Shown: positions 37,401-55,803 of the stretch, in pieces
Layout: each line of letters begins with the position of its first letter
Position numbering within the stretch: position 1 is the first letter of the stretch
Assembly: GCF_040436345.1 (NCBI RefSeq)
Contig: NC_133236.1
Coordinates: 12,764,443-12,828,442, forward strand
DNA from: Pagrus major
Taxonomy: Eukaryota > Chordata > Actinopteri > Spariformes > Sparidae
DNA: 64,000 bases
Direction of reading: 5' to 3'
The notes under the pieces: model-generated
What the model saw: the letters and a program-made list of their open reading frames with translations, nothing else
Databases searched by the model: none
What the model was told of the DNA's origin: nothing
Made by a program: the position numbers and the translations under genes

Positions 37401-40400
37401 TTGTATGTCACAACATTGTCCAGCCCAAATATTCTGATAGAAGATATTATCATCTTAAGGCAAAGAAGACTCGGAGTCTAATTCAGATCCCTTGGCTTGC
37501 CATTTTCTTCCCCTTTAAAAGTCCTCCCTGTCTGTATGTTAAAGCGCTGCGTGCATTCCGTTACATCAGGCCAATTAACCCGTAGTAACCTCTGTCAGCC
37601 TGGTCTCATTCCCACCTTGTCAAACATCAACATGCATTACCTCCGCTCAGCAGGCCTTTTCTTTTCAAAATAAAAGTCTGAAGATTTCGTAACAGCTGTT
37701 GAAAAATATTGCATATGATAGCAAATTTTGCGATATTCGATAATATCTAATATTGGTCCAGGCCTAATGTTATGTGAACCTCTGATTAAATTGTTTTCTT
37801 ATTTTTCCCAATGAATGTGCACATTTTGAAAAGCATTGTATGTTTCCATCTGCCAGTAGGCCATCATAATAAGAGTAGGCTTAATAATATACTCACTGCA
37901 GGAGAGTATTGATGTTCTCTGCCATTAGGAGGAAAAAAATGTTTGTTTATTTGCATCAGCAATTGGCAAAAAATGAGTTGGAAAATGTCAGCATATCGGA
38001 TATCGACAAAAATCCAATATTATGTATCCCTACTTGAAGGTACCATTGATTTGTCGTTAAAATCTATGTCACGAAGACAGATTACAGTTAAATCGCAGTC
38101 AGTATTGAGTCACCTAGCAGTACATTTTTTGAAGTACAAACTCTTTAGTCTGTGGCTGCCTGTTCTCTTCTTGTATTTCATGTATATGTGGAGTGAAAAT
38201 CACAATATTTCTTCAATATTTTAGCAGTATTTTTATTTTTCCCCTCATGTGAATGCACTATCAGCAGACAAGGAATGTTTGTCTTAATGTTTCTCCCAAT
38301 GTTTATTTTCCCCTTTTGAAGGAAGCGACTGTGGCGACTTATACTTATCTGGTGACGCCACTTACCGTACATGTCCTCGATAAGTTCATAGGGTTTGGTC
38401 ACTTGAGTAAAGCTCCAGTATAGTGATTCATCAGGATAAATGGTAACATCTGTGTGGGTGTGCAGCACCTTTAAGTGCTCTGTCTCATTGTAACCAAAGC
38501 AAACTAGCAGCGACTAGTCTGTCTGCAGATTTAGCAACATCAGATACAGATCTGCTTACTCATACACACACCTACCTGACTATAATGGAAATATGTGTGT
38601 GTGTTTGTGTGTGCGCCTGAGTTGGTAACACCAGTGATACCTGATCCGTGTTCTGCTCAGCGGATCAGCCACTTTATTTTTGGACTGGAGCTTCTTTGAC
38701 TGTAGCCTCACTCATTACTCTAACTCCTCTTTCTCATCCACAGATTGCGAGGGAGCATGGCATTAGGTTTTTTGAGACGAGTGCTAAGGCCAACATCAAC
38801 ATCGAGAAGGCTTTCCTCACGTTAGCAGAAGACATCCTGAGAAAGGTGTGTGTGTGTGCACTTTCGACACGATCTGACATTATGCGTGTGATCGAGAGAC
38901 TGAATTCTGTTGTGGGTCTGTGTTCAGTCATCATCTATAAAAGTGTTTGTAGATTAATTCACCACTTACAAATCCAAAATGAATGCTTTTATTTCAGCAG
39001 TCAGTTTTTCCTGGAATTCCACAATAAGATAATCATTTGTTTTTTATATACTGACTTAAGGGAACAAGTGCTTCAATTTATTATTATTTATCATTTATTT
39101 ATTAGTGTTCATTTTACCCTCCAAGCAGCCTTTCATAGCTTTGTTCTTCTTGGAAGCTTGACTTAGCCTACCATCAGATACAAGTTATTTTGCTAACTCT
39201 AAGTGGAAGTGTATCTAACCCAACTGTAACATCATTCTGCCCACTTTAAATAACTTAATACTTTGCTGACAGGTTGTGTAGCCACTGCTGGTGTTACTTC
39301 CTTTAACATCTACAACTTTGAAGGTTGTCGATCACTAAAGGGACAAGAGCTTCAACCTTAGCATTTTAGAGGGCTACACATGTACTAGAAGTGAAGTTAT
39401 GAAGATTGTAAGTTAATTTAGGATTGTCAGTGTGGTCTTACAACATGGTTATCAATAGCAAAGCTTCGTTTTAAGCTTATAATGTTACATATAATATTGC
39501 AAACATGCAGTTCATTGTTTCACTGGACAGTTTTCGGCCCAATATTGACTTTTAAATTGTCATGTGTTTGTGGCTCCTGCTGTCTCTTATCTGTAGATAT
39601 TTGATAGACCTCTGCCCAGTTACAGTAAAGTCCAGCACACCTGTCCACACTAAACTCCTATAAAAACCCACATATACATGTAAGGTCTTGTGTTTTACCT
39701 GTGTGCAACGCTTGTTAATCATCTGTGGTTGTAGTTCTGGTTATAGTTCAGTGATAAAGCACTTTCAGCCGAAGTGTCAGTCCTTGTCTGATTCAAAAGT
39801 ACTTACTTTGCTGCATTCATTATTATAATATTATAGCTTTATGTACGTACATATATGAACATTTATATTTATATGTTGGTACTTTTATATTTCAGTACTT
39901 TATTTTTTTGTGCTTTTTATATTTTATTCATACCTACTAGTTTTATCTTTCTCCATTTAAATCTTGTTTACATCTACAGTGTGACTCATTCTCTTCTTGA
40001 ACGAGCAACTGTAACGTACGCAATTTCCCCCACGGGAATCAGTATTTCTGATTCTGATTGAGCGTTGGAACATTGAACAGAAACATTTTGTCAGTCTGCC
40101 CTGTATTTCCATGAACTGCCTGTCCTCTCAGTCACGCTAATGGTGAATATGGTGTATGGAAATGTCGGACTTCTTGACAGATGATTTGAATCATCCTCAT
40201 TTCTAGTGTAAACTTTGGTCATACAGACCTTCATCAGCGAATGAGACCTAGCAAATTTTTGATTGTGTCCTAAATCACTCCCTTGTTCAGTTGTTCTCCA
40301 CATAATAATCCCTCTTTACTATATAGTGAACAGTAAAATAGGATTTCTGACACTTATGAATTGTCATGAGACATCTCTGCTGCCTTATTTCCATTATTAA

Positions 40401-41037
40401 CATAAAAATAGAAAAATGCAAACAGCAGTTTGTATACATTTTTGTATGATTGGTTTTTAACAGTGCAGATCATTCCTTGCTGGACACCTGGCAGCACTTC
40501 TACTCATATTTTCTTCATATGTGACAAAAAAAAATGCAAACAGAAGTTATTATTTCATTAGTTTTTGACAGTGCAAATATTTTTCCTTATAAATAATTTA
40601 CGTATACCTTGTCATGATAGTCTATATTGCCAGTAGTCGGGTTTACACCGATTACATTACGTGAACAACTAGAATTACTGAACACATCATATTTCCTGTG
40701 AAGAGTCTACTTCAAAATAAAAGTCAACTTGCTTTTAAAATAGAATTTTCGCGGGCCGGATGGAGAGGGAGCTAGATGGATCTTTGCCAAAGACTCTGAC
40801 TTAAATGACCAATCAATTGCACTTTGGCGTGTCTGAGGTTGTTTATTTCCCCAGCACAATAGATTGCAACGTATCTAATGCGACACATTGCATCATGGGA
40901 TTGTTGGCACTCGGAAATAAACAGTGTTTTCTGTGTGTTTTCTGTGACAGACGCCTGTAAAAGAGCCCAACAGTGAAAACGTCGACATCAGCAGTGGAAG
41001 TGGAGTCACAGGCTGGAAGAGCAAGTGCTGCAGTTGA
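22650..41037 (+). CDS. rab10: Ras-family GTPase Rab10, six coding exons, complete
   Basis: Exons 22650-22776, 28783-28843, 31655-31793, 35066-35155, 38744-38845 and 40951-41037 join in frame (all GT-AG) to a 201-residue protein nearly identical to human RAB10. Rab10 is a membrane switch controlling exocytic and endosomal traffic, GLUT4 vesicle delivery, basolateral sorting and cilium-linked traffic. Motifs: P-loop GDSGVGKT (16-23), effector loop [11 protein letters not shown] (37-47), WDTAGQE (63-69), Thr73 that is the LRRK2 target in the human protein, NKCD (122-125) and ETSAK (150-154). The C-terminus ends CCS rather than the CC I recall for mammals. The ATG at 22650 is the family start; no in-frame ATG precedes it. 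Confidence 0.97.
25530..26030. repeat. AATGTCAGAAAATGGTGAAAA-type dispersed repeat, copy in rab10 intron 1
   Basis: Ordered words GATTATTTTCATT, AAAATGTCAGAA, TTTCCCAAAGCC, TTTTGTCCACAAC, CAGTTTACTGT, AGAAACCAGAAAATATT, TTTAAGAAGCT, AATCATTGCAG. The order is shared with 33905-34590, 44840-45125 and 53230-53480. Confidence 0.7.
28404..28480. repeat. (GT)n microsatellite
   Basis: About 38 GT units, some 300 bp before rab10 exon 2. Confidence 0.97.
28783..28843 (+). CDS. rab10: rab10 exon 2
   Basis: 61 nt after TTTCTCTTACAG. Encodes Gly43 to Trp63 (split codon), the interswitch beta strands. Donor TG|GTGAGT. Confidence 0.97.
29766..30182. repeat. GGGGTCGACC...CCCTACCCCT repeat with an AAGTAC-type segment inside
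   Basis: Begins TAGGGGTCGACCTAC with a GATAATTAG word and ends GATAATCGGAAAAT then CGCCCTACCCCTAG, weak mirror-image ends. The middle (29885-30090) is a copy of the AAGTAC-type family. Lies in rab10 intron 2. Confidence 0.45.
31655..31793 (+). CDS. rab10: rab10 exon 3
   Basis: 139 nt. Encodes DTAGQE, switch II with Thr73 and on to NIDE. Acceptor GTGTGCAG, donor GAG|GTAAAA, phase 0 at the end. Confidence 0.97.
33905..34590. repeat. AATGTCAGAAAATGGTGAAAA-type dispersed repeat, copy in rab10 intron 3
   Basis: The core at 34236-34590 carries the full word order: CTGAAACAGTTAGTC, AATGTCAGAAAATGGTG, TTTCCCAAAGACCAAGA, CAGTTTACAGTCATG, AAACCAGATAATATTCACAT, GAATTTTGACC, AATCATTGCAGC. A partial tail of another copy precedes it. 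Confidence 0.75.
35066..35155 (+). CDS. rab10: rab10 exon 4
   Basis: 90 nt, 30 codons from HANEDVERM to GEQ, with the guanine-binding NKCD. Both ends phase 0. Confidence 0.97.
36840..37160. mobile_element. Inverted-repeat MITE-like element, copy 2
   Basis: Starts TACAACCCTGATTCCAAAAA and ends TCCCAACTTTATTGCAATCA AGGTTGCA, imperfect inverted ends of about 27 bp matching those at 18766 and 19531. The interior has TTGGTAACAGGTGACGG and CGTTCACAAGCAAGG words that I associate with a very common teleost repeat. About 320 bp, in rab10 intron 4, no coding capacity. Confidence 0.7.
38744..38845 (+). CDS. rab10: rab10 exon 5
   Basis: 102 nt, 34 codons from IAREHGIRF to DILRK, with the ETSAK motif. 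The donor is AAG|GTGTGTGTGTG, so the first intron bases are a TG run. Confidence 0.97.
40951..41037 (+). CDS. rab10: rab10 exon 6 with stop
   Basis: Hypervariable tail [16 protein letters not shown] to KSKCCS, then TGA. The paired cysteines at 199-200 are the geranylgeranylation sites. Confidence 0.97.
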   Translation, partial: TPVKEPNSENVDISSGSGVTGWKSKCCS

Positions 41038-41548
41038 ACAACTCCTCTGTTTCACTCACACTAACGCACACACACACACAGACACAAACAGACACAAACA
41101 GACACACACACACACACACGGTCTCTCTATCTCTCTCTAACTGCTAACTCTAACTCTCTCGCTCTCTCTAACCTGTCTCATGAGTTTTTCTTGCACACTG
41201 ACACTCTCTGTCTGTCTCTTTATCAGAATAGAAACAATAAACCACTTCACTTGTCTAATCCCCCCACCCCTCCCCCACCCCACCATATTCTTCCACTCTC
41301 CATCTGATGATCATTTTTATTTCTGATAAAAAGAGAAATCCAGTCACGTTTCTTGTCATTTGTTTTAAAAGTTGTAAAAAAGAAAAAAAAAATAATGTGA
41401 AAAGACAAGCTCATATTTTTAATATTTCCTTTGCCTGAGCTCACCTTGTTGAACACCCTCACCCAACCTTTATTCCCCCTCTCCTCCTCCTCCTCCTCCT
41501 CCCACCCACCCACAGCACTCACCTTCAGTCAGAGGAAATCAAAATAAA
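41038..41548 (+). other. rab10: rab10 3' untranslated region with AATAAA signals
   Basis: AATAAA occurs at 41236-41241 and again at 41543-41548. The first would give a leader-like 3' UTR of about 220 nt and the second about 520 nt; longer forms are possible. The segment includes an interrupted CA tract (41061-41119), CT repeats and a C-run block (41260-41281). Confidence 0.55.
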
Positions 41549-43986
41549 AGAAAATCAAACAAAAAAGACAAATGTAGGATTAACATTTTGTACACTTTAG
41601 TGGGGTTTCTGTTGTCTAACCGTATTTGGTCATTTACAATTTGTTACCAAGTGACAGAGGCGTGGCTATCTCCTTTTGTATGTGGGGGTTTATTTTGTCC
41701 TGTGCCTTATATGGAAGACAGGGGCGGGGCTGTGTGGTGGGCGGAGCCACATCCACCCAATGAAATTACAGTTTAATATTCTGTAAGTTCAGGCTCCCGA
41801 CACACGAGGAAGCCGAACTGAAGCAGAAGCGTTTGAATTTCTCCTCCAGCCAAGAGAACGGCATTATACAGTATGTCCTGTTTATTGATTTTATGTTTAT
41901 CTGTATGATTTATTTTACTTTTATTTTGTTGATTTCTTTTTCCCTATCTGGGTTGAGAATTTTTTTTTTTTTTTTTTGTTCCTGCATGCAGATTTCTTTG
42001 GGTTGGAAGCGTTTCTGTAACGTTGTGTAACGTTTGCCACTGGGTAACTGTGGGCGGGAGGTACAGAAGTTCTCTTTGGAAATTCAAACAGTTTTGCAGA
42101 TCCATTAAAAATAAGCTTGTTTAAGTTAACTTGTTTGTCCTCAATGATGTGCAGTGTGTAGTTTCATGTCTCTTGCCCTTTAAAAGCTGTCGGTGTTTCC
42201 ATCAGCTTCACATGATTTCTAACGAGCATGATGTGTTCGCGCCTCATTTAAGGAAAAACATCCTGACTGCTGGTCGTATATTAGTTGGAAAAAAATCCTA
42301 TTTTCCCTTTTTACGGAAGCAATTCCTAAACTCAAGGCTGTATCCTTTCCTATCTCAGACCTTGTATGTTTAATCGATTCTTCTATTGCGTTGTTTCTCA
42401 AACTTTTTGAGAACAAGGACCACTTAACCAATGTTATGATTGATTTTATATTAAAAACACATCTATCCTACTCACTACCAGGCATTGGAGTCGCTCTGTA
42501 TCGCATACAGTTTGAGAAACGCTTCATTTAAAAGATATTTTACCAGATCTACTCATGGACCACATTTAGAAACCGGTATAACAAGAAAAGTGACGATAGA
42601 ACAGCCGTTCTCGGTGTTCAGAGCTCGCACGACTACCTGTATCCATGACAACAGCCGTCTCGCTTCACTTGCCACTGGCTAGCCAGCTTACTGCAATAGG
42701 ACAGGCATTCACTTTTAGCTGCAATGTTCAGAGGCTAACTTAAAGTGTTAACTCCTCCAACAGGCTGACATCAGTGGTATGCTGCAGTCACGTTCTCCTC
42801 AGACGGTCCCATTTCTCCGTTGTTCCTGCTTCAATGTGTTCAAGTCGGAATCCGGGAGCAAGTAGTATGAACATCAAAGTAGACTCCAGTGTTGAGTTTA
42901 ACTCGGCCTAACTGTATCTCTCCCGTAAGTGGCTCCATTTTAAAGCCTCTTTATTTTTGATGAGTCATTCTCTTGCGAGTCAGTGAGAGGAGTCTTAGGA
43001 GCTCAGTCACACGTCTTAAGTTTTTTTTAAATCACATTATACCGATGAATTAAAGAATGTGTGTCCGGTCAGATTTCAGGTCAAAGTTCACGTTTGCTGA
43101 TCAAGTGGAATGCAGCCAGTTTTAATGTCAGTGATGGTTAATTACAGCTGTGCTCGTCAAGCCTGATGATCACACTGAGTTGCCTTTTTGTTTCTTCATG
43201 TGAGGCTGCAAATAACCGGGATAAATTATAAGAAAGCACAGAATTTAACCTCAAAATCTATTGTTTGCCTTTTATGAGTTTTTAATGCTTTCATCACTGG
43301 CAACTTTATTTCTGGTCCCTGGTTTGTGTCACACGGTATAAGCAAATTTCCTGTCACTTATTTTCATGCAGAAGAATCGAGTCCCTGTACCATCAGGAGC
43401 AGCACTGTGGACAACTGCTGATATACAAATACAAAAGAACCACATTAATTTCAATTTCAGAGGAGTTTTCAAACTTTAGGAATCATATCTTTTACTGTCT
43501 GCTCGTATTTAAGCTAGACAAGAAGTGTAACATATTTCAGGTGGGAACTTTTAGGGTCAAACTAACTCCTTTTGTAAGATTAACTAAGAAATAAGTTAAT
43601 CTGTAAGTAGAATTATAGTCATAACGAAGACAACACCTTGTACAGTCCCATGACGAGTCTGTCTGGACAAATATCTGGAAAACCATCACATTCTGCCTCA
43701 GGAGAATGTTTATACGTGAAACTATCTCCAAAATCCCAGAATGAAGACTTAAATATCAAAGTGTTGGTGTGAGGTGCTGGACACTTCTCTTGTTGCATTT
43801 TACAATAAAAACAAAGGAGCGACTCACCCTGTGGAAAAGGGAAAGAAAACATGTTATAGGATAATACATTTGTCGAAAATACCTGCTTGCTATATGTTGA
43901 AAAATCACAGGGTTCACTGTTGGTCCACTGGGGCTTGTAGAGGAGCCCATTATACCATAGTAACTGCTGTTGGAAGCATCTTTGTC

Positions 43987-44004
43987 TGGCGCCCTCTGGT
44001 GGCT
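43987..44004 (-). promoter_or_regulatory. CTCF-like binding site
   Basis: TGGCGCCCTCTGGTGGCT matches the reverse complement of the vertebrate CTCF core (GCGCCCCCTGGTGGCC) at nearly every position. Occupancy cannot be judged from sequence. Confidence 0.5.
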
Positions 44005-44534
44005 GCAGCCTTAACTTCATCACACCAGCCTGCCTGTTTTATACTAACGAGACTAAACTGTGCGGTCAACATCTATCTATATCAGAACAGTTTTTTCCTC
44101 TTCACAATAGTTTTCATGTTGAGCTTCTGTCTGTGTGGAAACTCTTATCAGTGAACTATCCAGGAAGTTTCTAATACTTATTACTAAAGGGCAATAAGAC
44201 AACACAAAGTCCTTTCTTGGGGGGACATATTTAAAGGTTGAAGTTCTAAGTTTTAGACATTTTTCCCTGTAACAACATGGCATTTCTGCATCTAAGATCA
44301 TTTAATACTAAGGCTTGTAAACATGGGGATAGATCAACAAACCTTCTGAAGTTTGATATGTTTGATGAGAAGTAGTTCTTCAGCGCCACACTATCAGCAT
44401 TAAAGAGAACACCGGTGACACTTTAGACGGGTTTCCAAATAGATTTTTTTTTTAAATTCAGTTGCATGAGTAAACTTGGATGTTTTGACCCAGAAGAGAG
44501 TCAGGGAATTTCTTAAGAATGTTTAGAAGTCTGC

Positions 44535-44665
44535 AGTAATGAAATGCAAGTACATTTCGGAGGCAAATATTGTACTTTTCACTTCAACTTTAGTTACTAG
44601 TTACTCTGCAGATCGCATGCTGCGTCAAAGCCAAAGTAACACACTTTAAATGAATTCATTTTATG
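44535..44665. repeat. AAGTAC-type dispersed repeat fragment
   Basis: GCAAGTACATTTCGGAGGCA, TTAGTTACTAGTTACTCTGC and CAAAGCCAAAGTAACACA match the right half of copies at 20590-20720 and 29950-30090. Confidence 0.65.
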
Positions 44666-44839
44666 GGCAGTCAGATATTCAGAAAAATGTTGAATATCTG
44701 ATCTAAAATGCAAAACTTTCCAGTTTCTGCTTTTCAATATAGAAATTATGCTGCTTTTCTCTTCGTCGAACAAAACAAGACATTTAAAGATGTCATCTTG
44801 GACTGTTATCAATAAGGTTAATTGATAGTGACAATAATT

Positions 44840-45125
44840 TTAGGGCTGCAACTAACGATTTCATTCACGATTAGTCTGTCAGTTTGTTTTTGCAATTGAT
44901 AAAATGTCAGAAAATGGTGAAAAATTTCAATCGGTTTTTCCTCAAAGCTCAAGATGACATCCTTTTGTTTTGTCCACAACCCAAAGATATTCAGTTTACT
45001 GTAAGAGGAGAAAATAAACACATTTAAGAATCAGAGAATTTTGACTTTTCTTACTTAAAAAATGACAAACAATTTACTGGATTATTCAAATAGCAACAAA
45101 GTGATTAATCGCTGCTGCCCTAATC
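44840..45125. repeat. AATGTCAGAAAATGGTGAAAA-type dispersed repeat, compact copy
   Basis: The most complete short copy: GGGCTGCAACTAACGATT at the left, AAAATGTCAGAAAATGGTG, TTTTGTCCACAACCCAAAGA, ATTCAGTTTACTGTAAGAGG, AGAATTTTGAC, and GATTAATCGCTGCTGCCCT at the right. The right end is the complement of the left (GGGCTGCAAC / GCTGCCCT), consistent with terminal inverted repeats. Confidence 0.8.
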
Positions 45126-45205
45126 GAAATCTCCATTACTGTCATGTTTCTACTTGACGATGCTAATAATAATACAACGCGGTTGGTGTGCATGTACAAC
45201 ATGTT

Positions 45206-47007
45206 TTGTTCTTTACATTCTTTATTTATCACCCTCTTCCCTGTACCCAACCTCACAGAGCAACGATGTACACAAAAATAAAATTCTCTCACTTACAACG
45301 AAAACACAAAACCAGTGCAGAAGGCCAGTGGTCACCATTAAGTCCATAACTACATTCAGAGATCTTTTCCTAAACACAAACAAAAAGTACAGCGGGTTAC
45401 AAAATCATCATATGTGATGGAGAGCCGTTCTGCTCTCCACCGTCAGTCCATCAATCCAGTTTATATTTTAAAAATCAATACAGAGGCACGTGATAGTCAG
45501 CTTTAGTGTTTCTCAAAGACAGGAGCAGAAACAATGTAGAGTACCGTATGATGAAGTGGTTAGGTGCCTTAAAGCAAGGCATGTCTGCTTTATAACTTCA
45601 TGGTCCTGTGATCATTATTTTCTAACGGTGGGTTGTTGGAAAAGAAAAAGTCTAAACCCACCTATTTAGTGCTTTGGTTGAGAGACGAGCATGAAGAATG
45701 AATTGTGATGAAAAGAAGTTTAGTTAAACAATTTAAATGCATTCAGAGTCCTGTGAATTAGTGTTGAGACAGAAAAGCACACAACATATCGACAGAAGGC
45801 AGCAGCAGCAGTGGACACTGACGAGGGCCTGCCCTAAGAAAAAAAAAAAAAATCAGCTGACAGGGAGGAGAAATATATTTACATCAACTGTATACAACTT
45901 AATTTATAAATACATTTTAGGTATAAATTAGAAAAATAAAACAACAAAAAGCTACTGTAGTTCAATCAGCTACTGCTACTCTCATTTAAAATGCCAGTCT
46001 GATTATTAACCCTCTGTATATTTGGTGAAAAACGATCAAAAAAAGGCACAGCAATGAATAATTAGAGCAATTTATCCCTGCAAATTTCTACAAGTCACGA
46101 CACTAAATCCCCATTGCAACAGACGTGAAAATATAAATTAAGACGATTTTTTTTTTTTTTTTTACCATTAAATGTAATTCCAACAAGTTCCCACACTCAA
46201 ACAGCATCTACACTAGCATCACCAGTTACAGTTTCTTAAATAAATTAAGGCTTTAAGGGGGGTTTGCGATAAGTCGTCAAGGAGAGCACCCTGATTTTTT
46301 TCTGCTTCCTCTGAACACATCATACAGTGAACCTTTCATGCATTAAAGGAATAGTGTAAAGGAAAGAACATTTTTTGGGAAGAACAAAGCTCATTTTCCT
46401 TCTTGCCAACAGACTGATGCCACTCTCATGTCGGTACAGTAAACACAGAGGTGGCGCTGACAGCAGGTTAGCTTAGCTTAGCATAAAGACTGGAAACGGG
46501 GAAACAGGTAGCATTACATTATCGCTGAAAAGGATTTTAAAATGATAATTCACTATCAACACATGGTGATTTTTGCCGTTATGCCATATTGCAATATCGG
46601 CGATATTTTGATGAATTGTTCAGTCTTTGTACAGTGAGTCTTTCTTGTATCCTATCTTACTGTCCCCTTCCCGGTTGCTATTTTGGCAAATATCTTGTTA
46701 ACCAATGACTCTTAAAAGGAGCCGTTTACACTGTTTTTGCTAAGCTAAGTTGCTGCTGGCTCTAGCTTTATATTTACTGTACAAACATACAAGTAGTGTT
46801 GACCTTCTAATCTTTATTTCGGCAAGAAAGGAAATAAGCGTGTTGTCCCATAATTATTCCTTTAACTTGTAGTGCGACCGTGTGCTGTCGAGTATTCTGA
46901 CTCCTACAAACATATGTTCCTATGTTCAAGGATTTAAATCCCCTCCACACACACACAAACACCCTCCATGAACTCGTTATGTACAAGCAGCTCAGCTGTC
47001 CTCAGTC
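45206..47007 (-). other. lats1: lats1 3' untranslated region (inferred extent)
   Basis: On the minus strand the sequence after the lats1 stop carries AATAAA-type signals at 46813-46818 and 45221-45226. The latter would give a 3' UTR of about 1.8 kb. The interval holds the MITE-like element at 46343-46865 and a 19-base T run near 46149. The true end is not decidable here. Confidence 0.35.
46343..46865. mobile_element. TTAAAGGAATA...TATTCCTTTAA MITE-like element
   Basis: Perfect 11-bp terminal inverted repeats about 520 bp apart. The interior includes GCCACTCTCATGTCGGTACA, GTTAGCTTAGCTTAGCATAA and AGACTGGAAACGGGGAAACA words that I know from a very common percomorph repeat. Non-coding, and probably inside the lats1 3' UTR. 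Confidence 0.8.
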
Positions 47008-54175
<7,168 letters not shown>

Positions 54176-55095
54176 GTAAGAGCATGTATGATGACAATGA
54201 GGGGGATGAAGAAGATGTCACTCAGTCCAGGGTTGCAGAAAAGGATGGCAGGGGTCTGACCTCACATCTGCATTCTGCTGACAGAAATAAAAAAGAAAAG
54301 GCAATGTGAGATGAGCATACATCCAGAGTACATATCTTATTAGTGAACTGGTTGGACAGATGAGATGTAGAAAGAGCTAATAGCAGATACGAAGAGATAG
54401 ACATTAGAAATATGATTATTAGAAATCAGACTGACATATTTCGGAGTTAATATGATACTTTAGCTGCAGAAAAGTTGTATTTTAATGCTTTGCCATTTCA
54501 CATTAAGCTACACTTGTTGCTCAAAGTAAAGTATTCCCTAACAAAACAAGAACCCGTCCCCTGGCTAGCGTCGTTAGCAACACGGGGCTAGCAGAGCGCT
54601 AGCTACATTAACGCTGATTGTGCTGCGTTAAGTGCGCTAAAATTAAATTGTTTGTCACATTCGTCTAAATTTCTCCGACATATGGCGACTCATGGGCTGC
54701 AAACTGAAGTTATCGCGACTTTACTTTGCAGTAAGTCGAAAGCGCAGCAGTTGCTCCGCGGCCTGTGTGTTAAAGGCATCCATTTGCTGCTAGCAGCTAA
54801 TTCAACAACAGGTTGCGAATTAGCTGCTAGCTCGGGACACAACTGGCAACAGTTGGTTAGCTATTAGCCGTGTCTGACAACTTACCAGAGTCTGTATCTG
54901 CCGCCTTCCTCGACACTTTCCCTATTTTGACAACAAACGATATTTCCTTGACCTTACTAGGCGTCAAGGACGCGAGTTTAACTTAAAATGTCCTTGTTGT
55001 GCCGAGCTGGCTTGTTCCTTGTCGTGTTGAATTCCTGGGATGTCTGAATGACAAGTACAACAGCAACAAGCTAGACAGGGAAGAGCGACACACAT
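54176..55095 (-). promoter_or_regulatory. lats1: lats1 promoter and split 5' leader
   Basis: On the minus strand a perfect donor CTG|GTAAGTTG ends a non-coding exon at 54886. A strong pyrimidine-tract acceptor near 54277 opens the exon that holds the ATG. Transcription probably starts between about 54950 and 55095, just beyond which the sequence turns AT-rich. 54550-54850, inside the first intron, is dense in GCTAGC and TTAGC words. Confidence 0.55.
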
Positions 55096-55099
55096 CCGG

Positions 55100-55800
55100 C
55101 TCTTTTCAAAATAAAAGTCTAATAAAAGTGGCTTTAATAATGATTCAAACAACCAAAAACCAAACAAACAAATAAGAACAAATGTATCTTTTTTTTTTTC
55201 ATTTTAACCAGTTCTAAACCATCAACCAAAAAATTACATAACATTTTTGCTCATATCAAATCAAAAACGAACATTAAATAAAATATACCCTAATAAATGC
55301 GCACAAAATAGTGTAGTACATATCTACGAACAATGCCACTGTATAGGTAGTTAGCTGCCATGCTAATAAGTCAGTTAAAAACACTTGCAGGTAGAAGGAA
55401 CAGATGGGCTAAATTAAAAAGATTTTCCTCAGAAAGTGTACTTTTGTTAAATTTCAATTTAAAAAAATGGGACAAACATGGCAACACTGAGGGCCAATAC
55501 TGCAAACAGAAAATGTCTTTCACTACTGTGGGTATTATTAAGGGGAGCCTGGGAAAATTTTCTTTGTACCTTTTCCCATCATCTATTCACCTGTCGCTCC
55601 TGAACACTTAACAAGTAAATATTTCATTTAAATTGGATTTTTAATTGTCATCTGAACTAAATATGATTCAACAGTATTCGACAGGTTAATGAGAAACAGG
55701 TCTATAGTGACTGCAGCTACACTATTCATGATGTACCTTGGATCTCTATCTTCTATTTTAACAAAACTGTCAATAGACGCATGAGACATTTGTGTAAAGG
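55100..55800. other. lats1-nup43 spacer
   Basis: About 700 bp of AT-rich DNA between the lats1 start region and the nup43 poly(A) signals. Both genes point left, so this is a short tail-to-head spacer. No feature recognised. Confidence 0.5.
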
Positions 55801-55803
55801 CTT

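Larger units (their letters stand above)
41549..45205. other. rab10-lats1 convergent intergenic region
   Basis: No convincing coding exon. Holds T-runs (41959-41977), AT-rich single-copy-looking DNA, one CTCF-like site (43987-44004), an AAGTAC-type fragment (44535-44665) and one AATGTCAGAAAATGG-type repeat (44840-45125). A 134-codon minus-strand frame (43619-44023) lies here but has no recognisable domain. Confidence 0.5.

Noticed and set aside
38648..39166. 172-codon plus-strand frame
   Set aside because: It is rab10 exon 5 read through both splice sites; only 38744-38845 is coding.
39735..39800. tRNA-like segment (GTTATAGTTCAGTGATAAAGCA)
   Set aside because: Resembles an A box, but no convincing B box or cloverleaf follows.
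43619..44023. 134-codon minus-strand frame between rab10 and lats1
   Set aside because: No recognisable domain or splice context, ordinary AT-rich DNA; it overlaps the CTCF-like motif, which explains its only GC-rich part.
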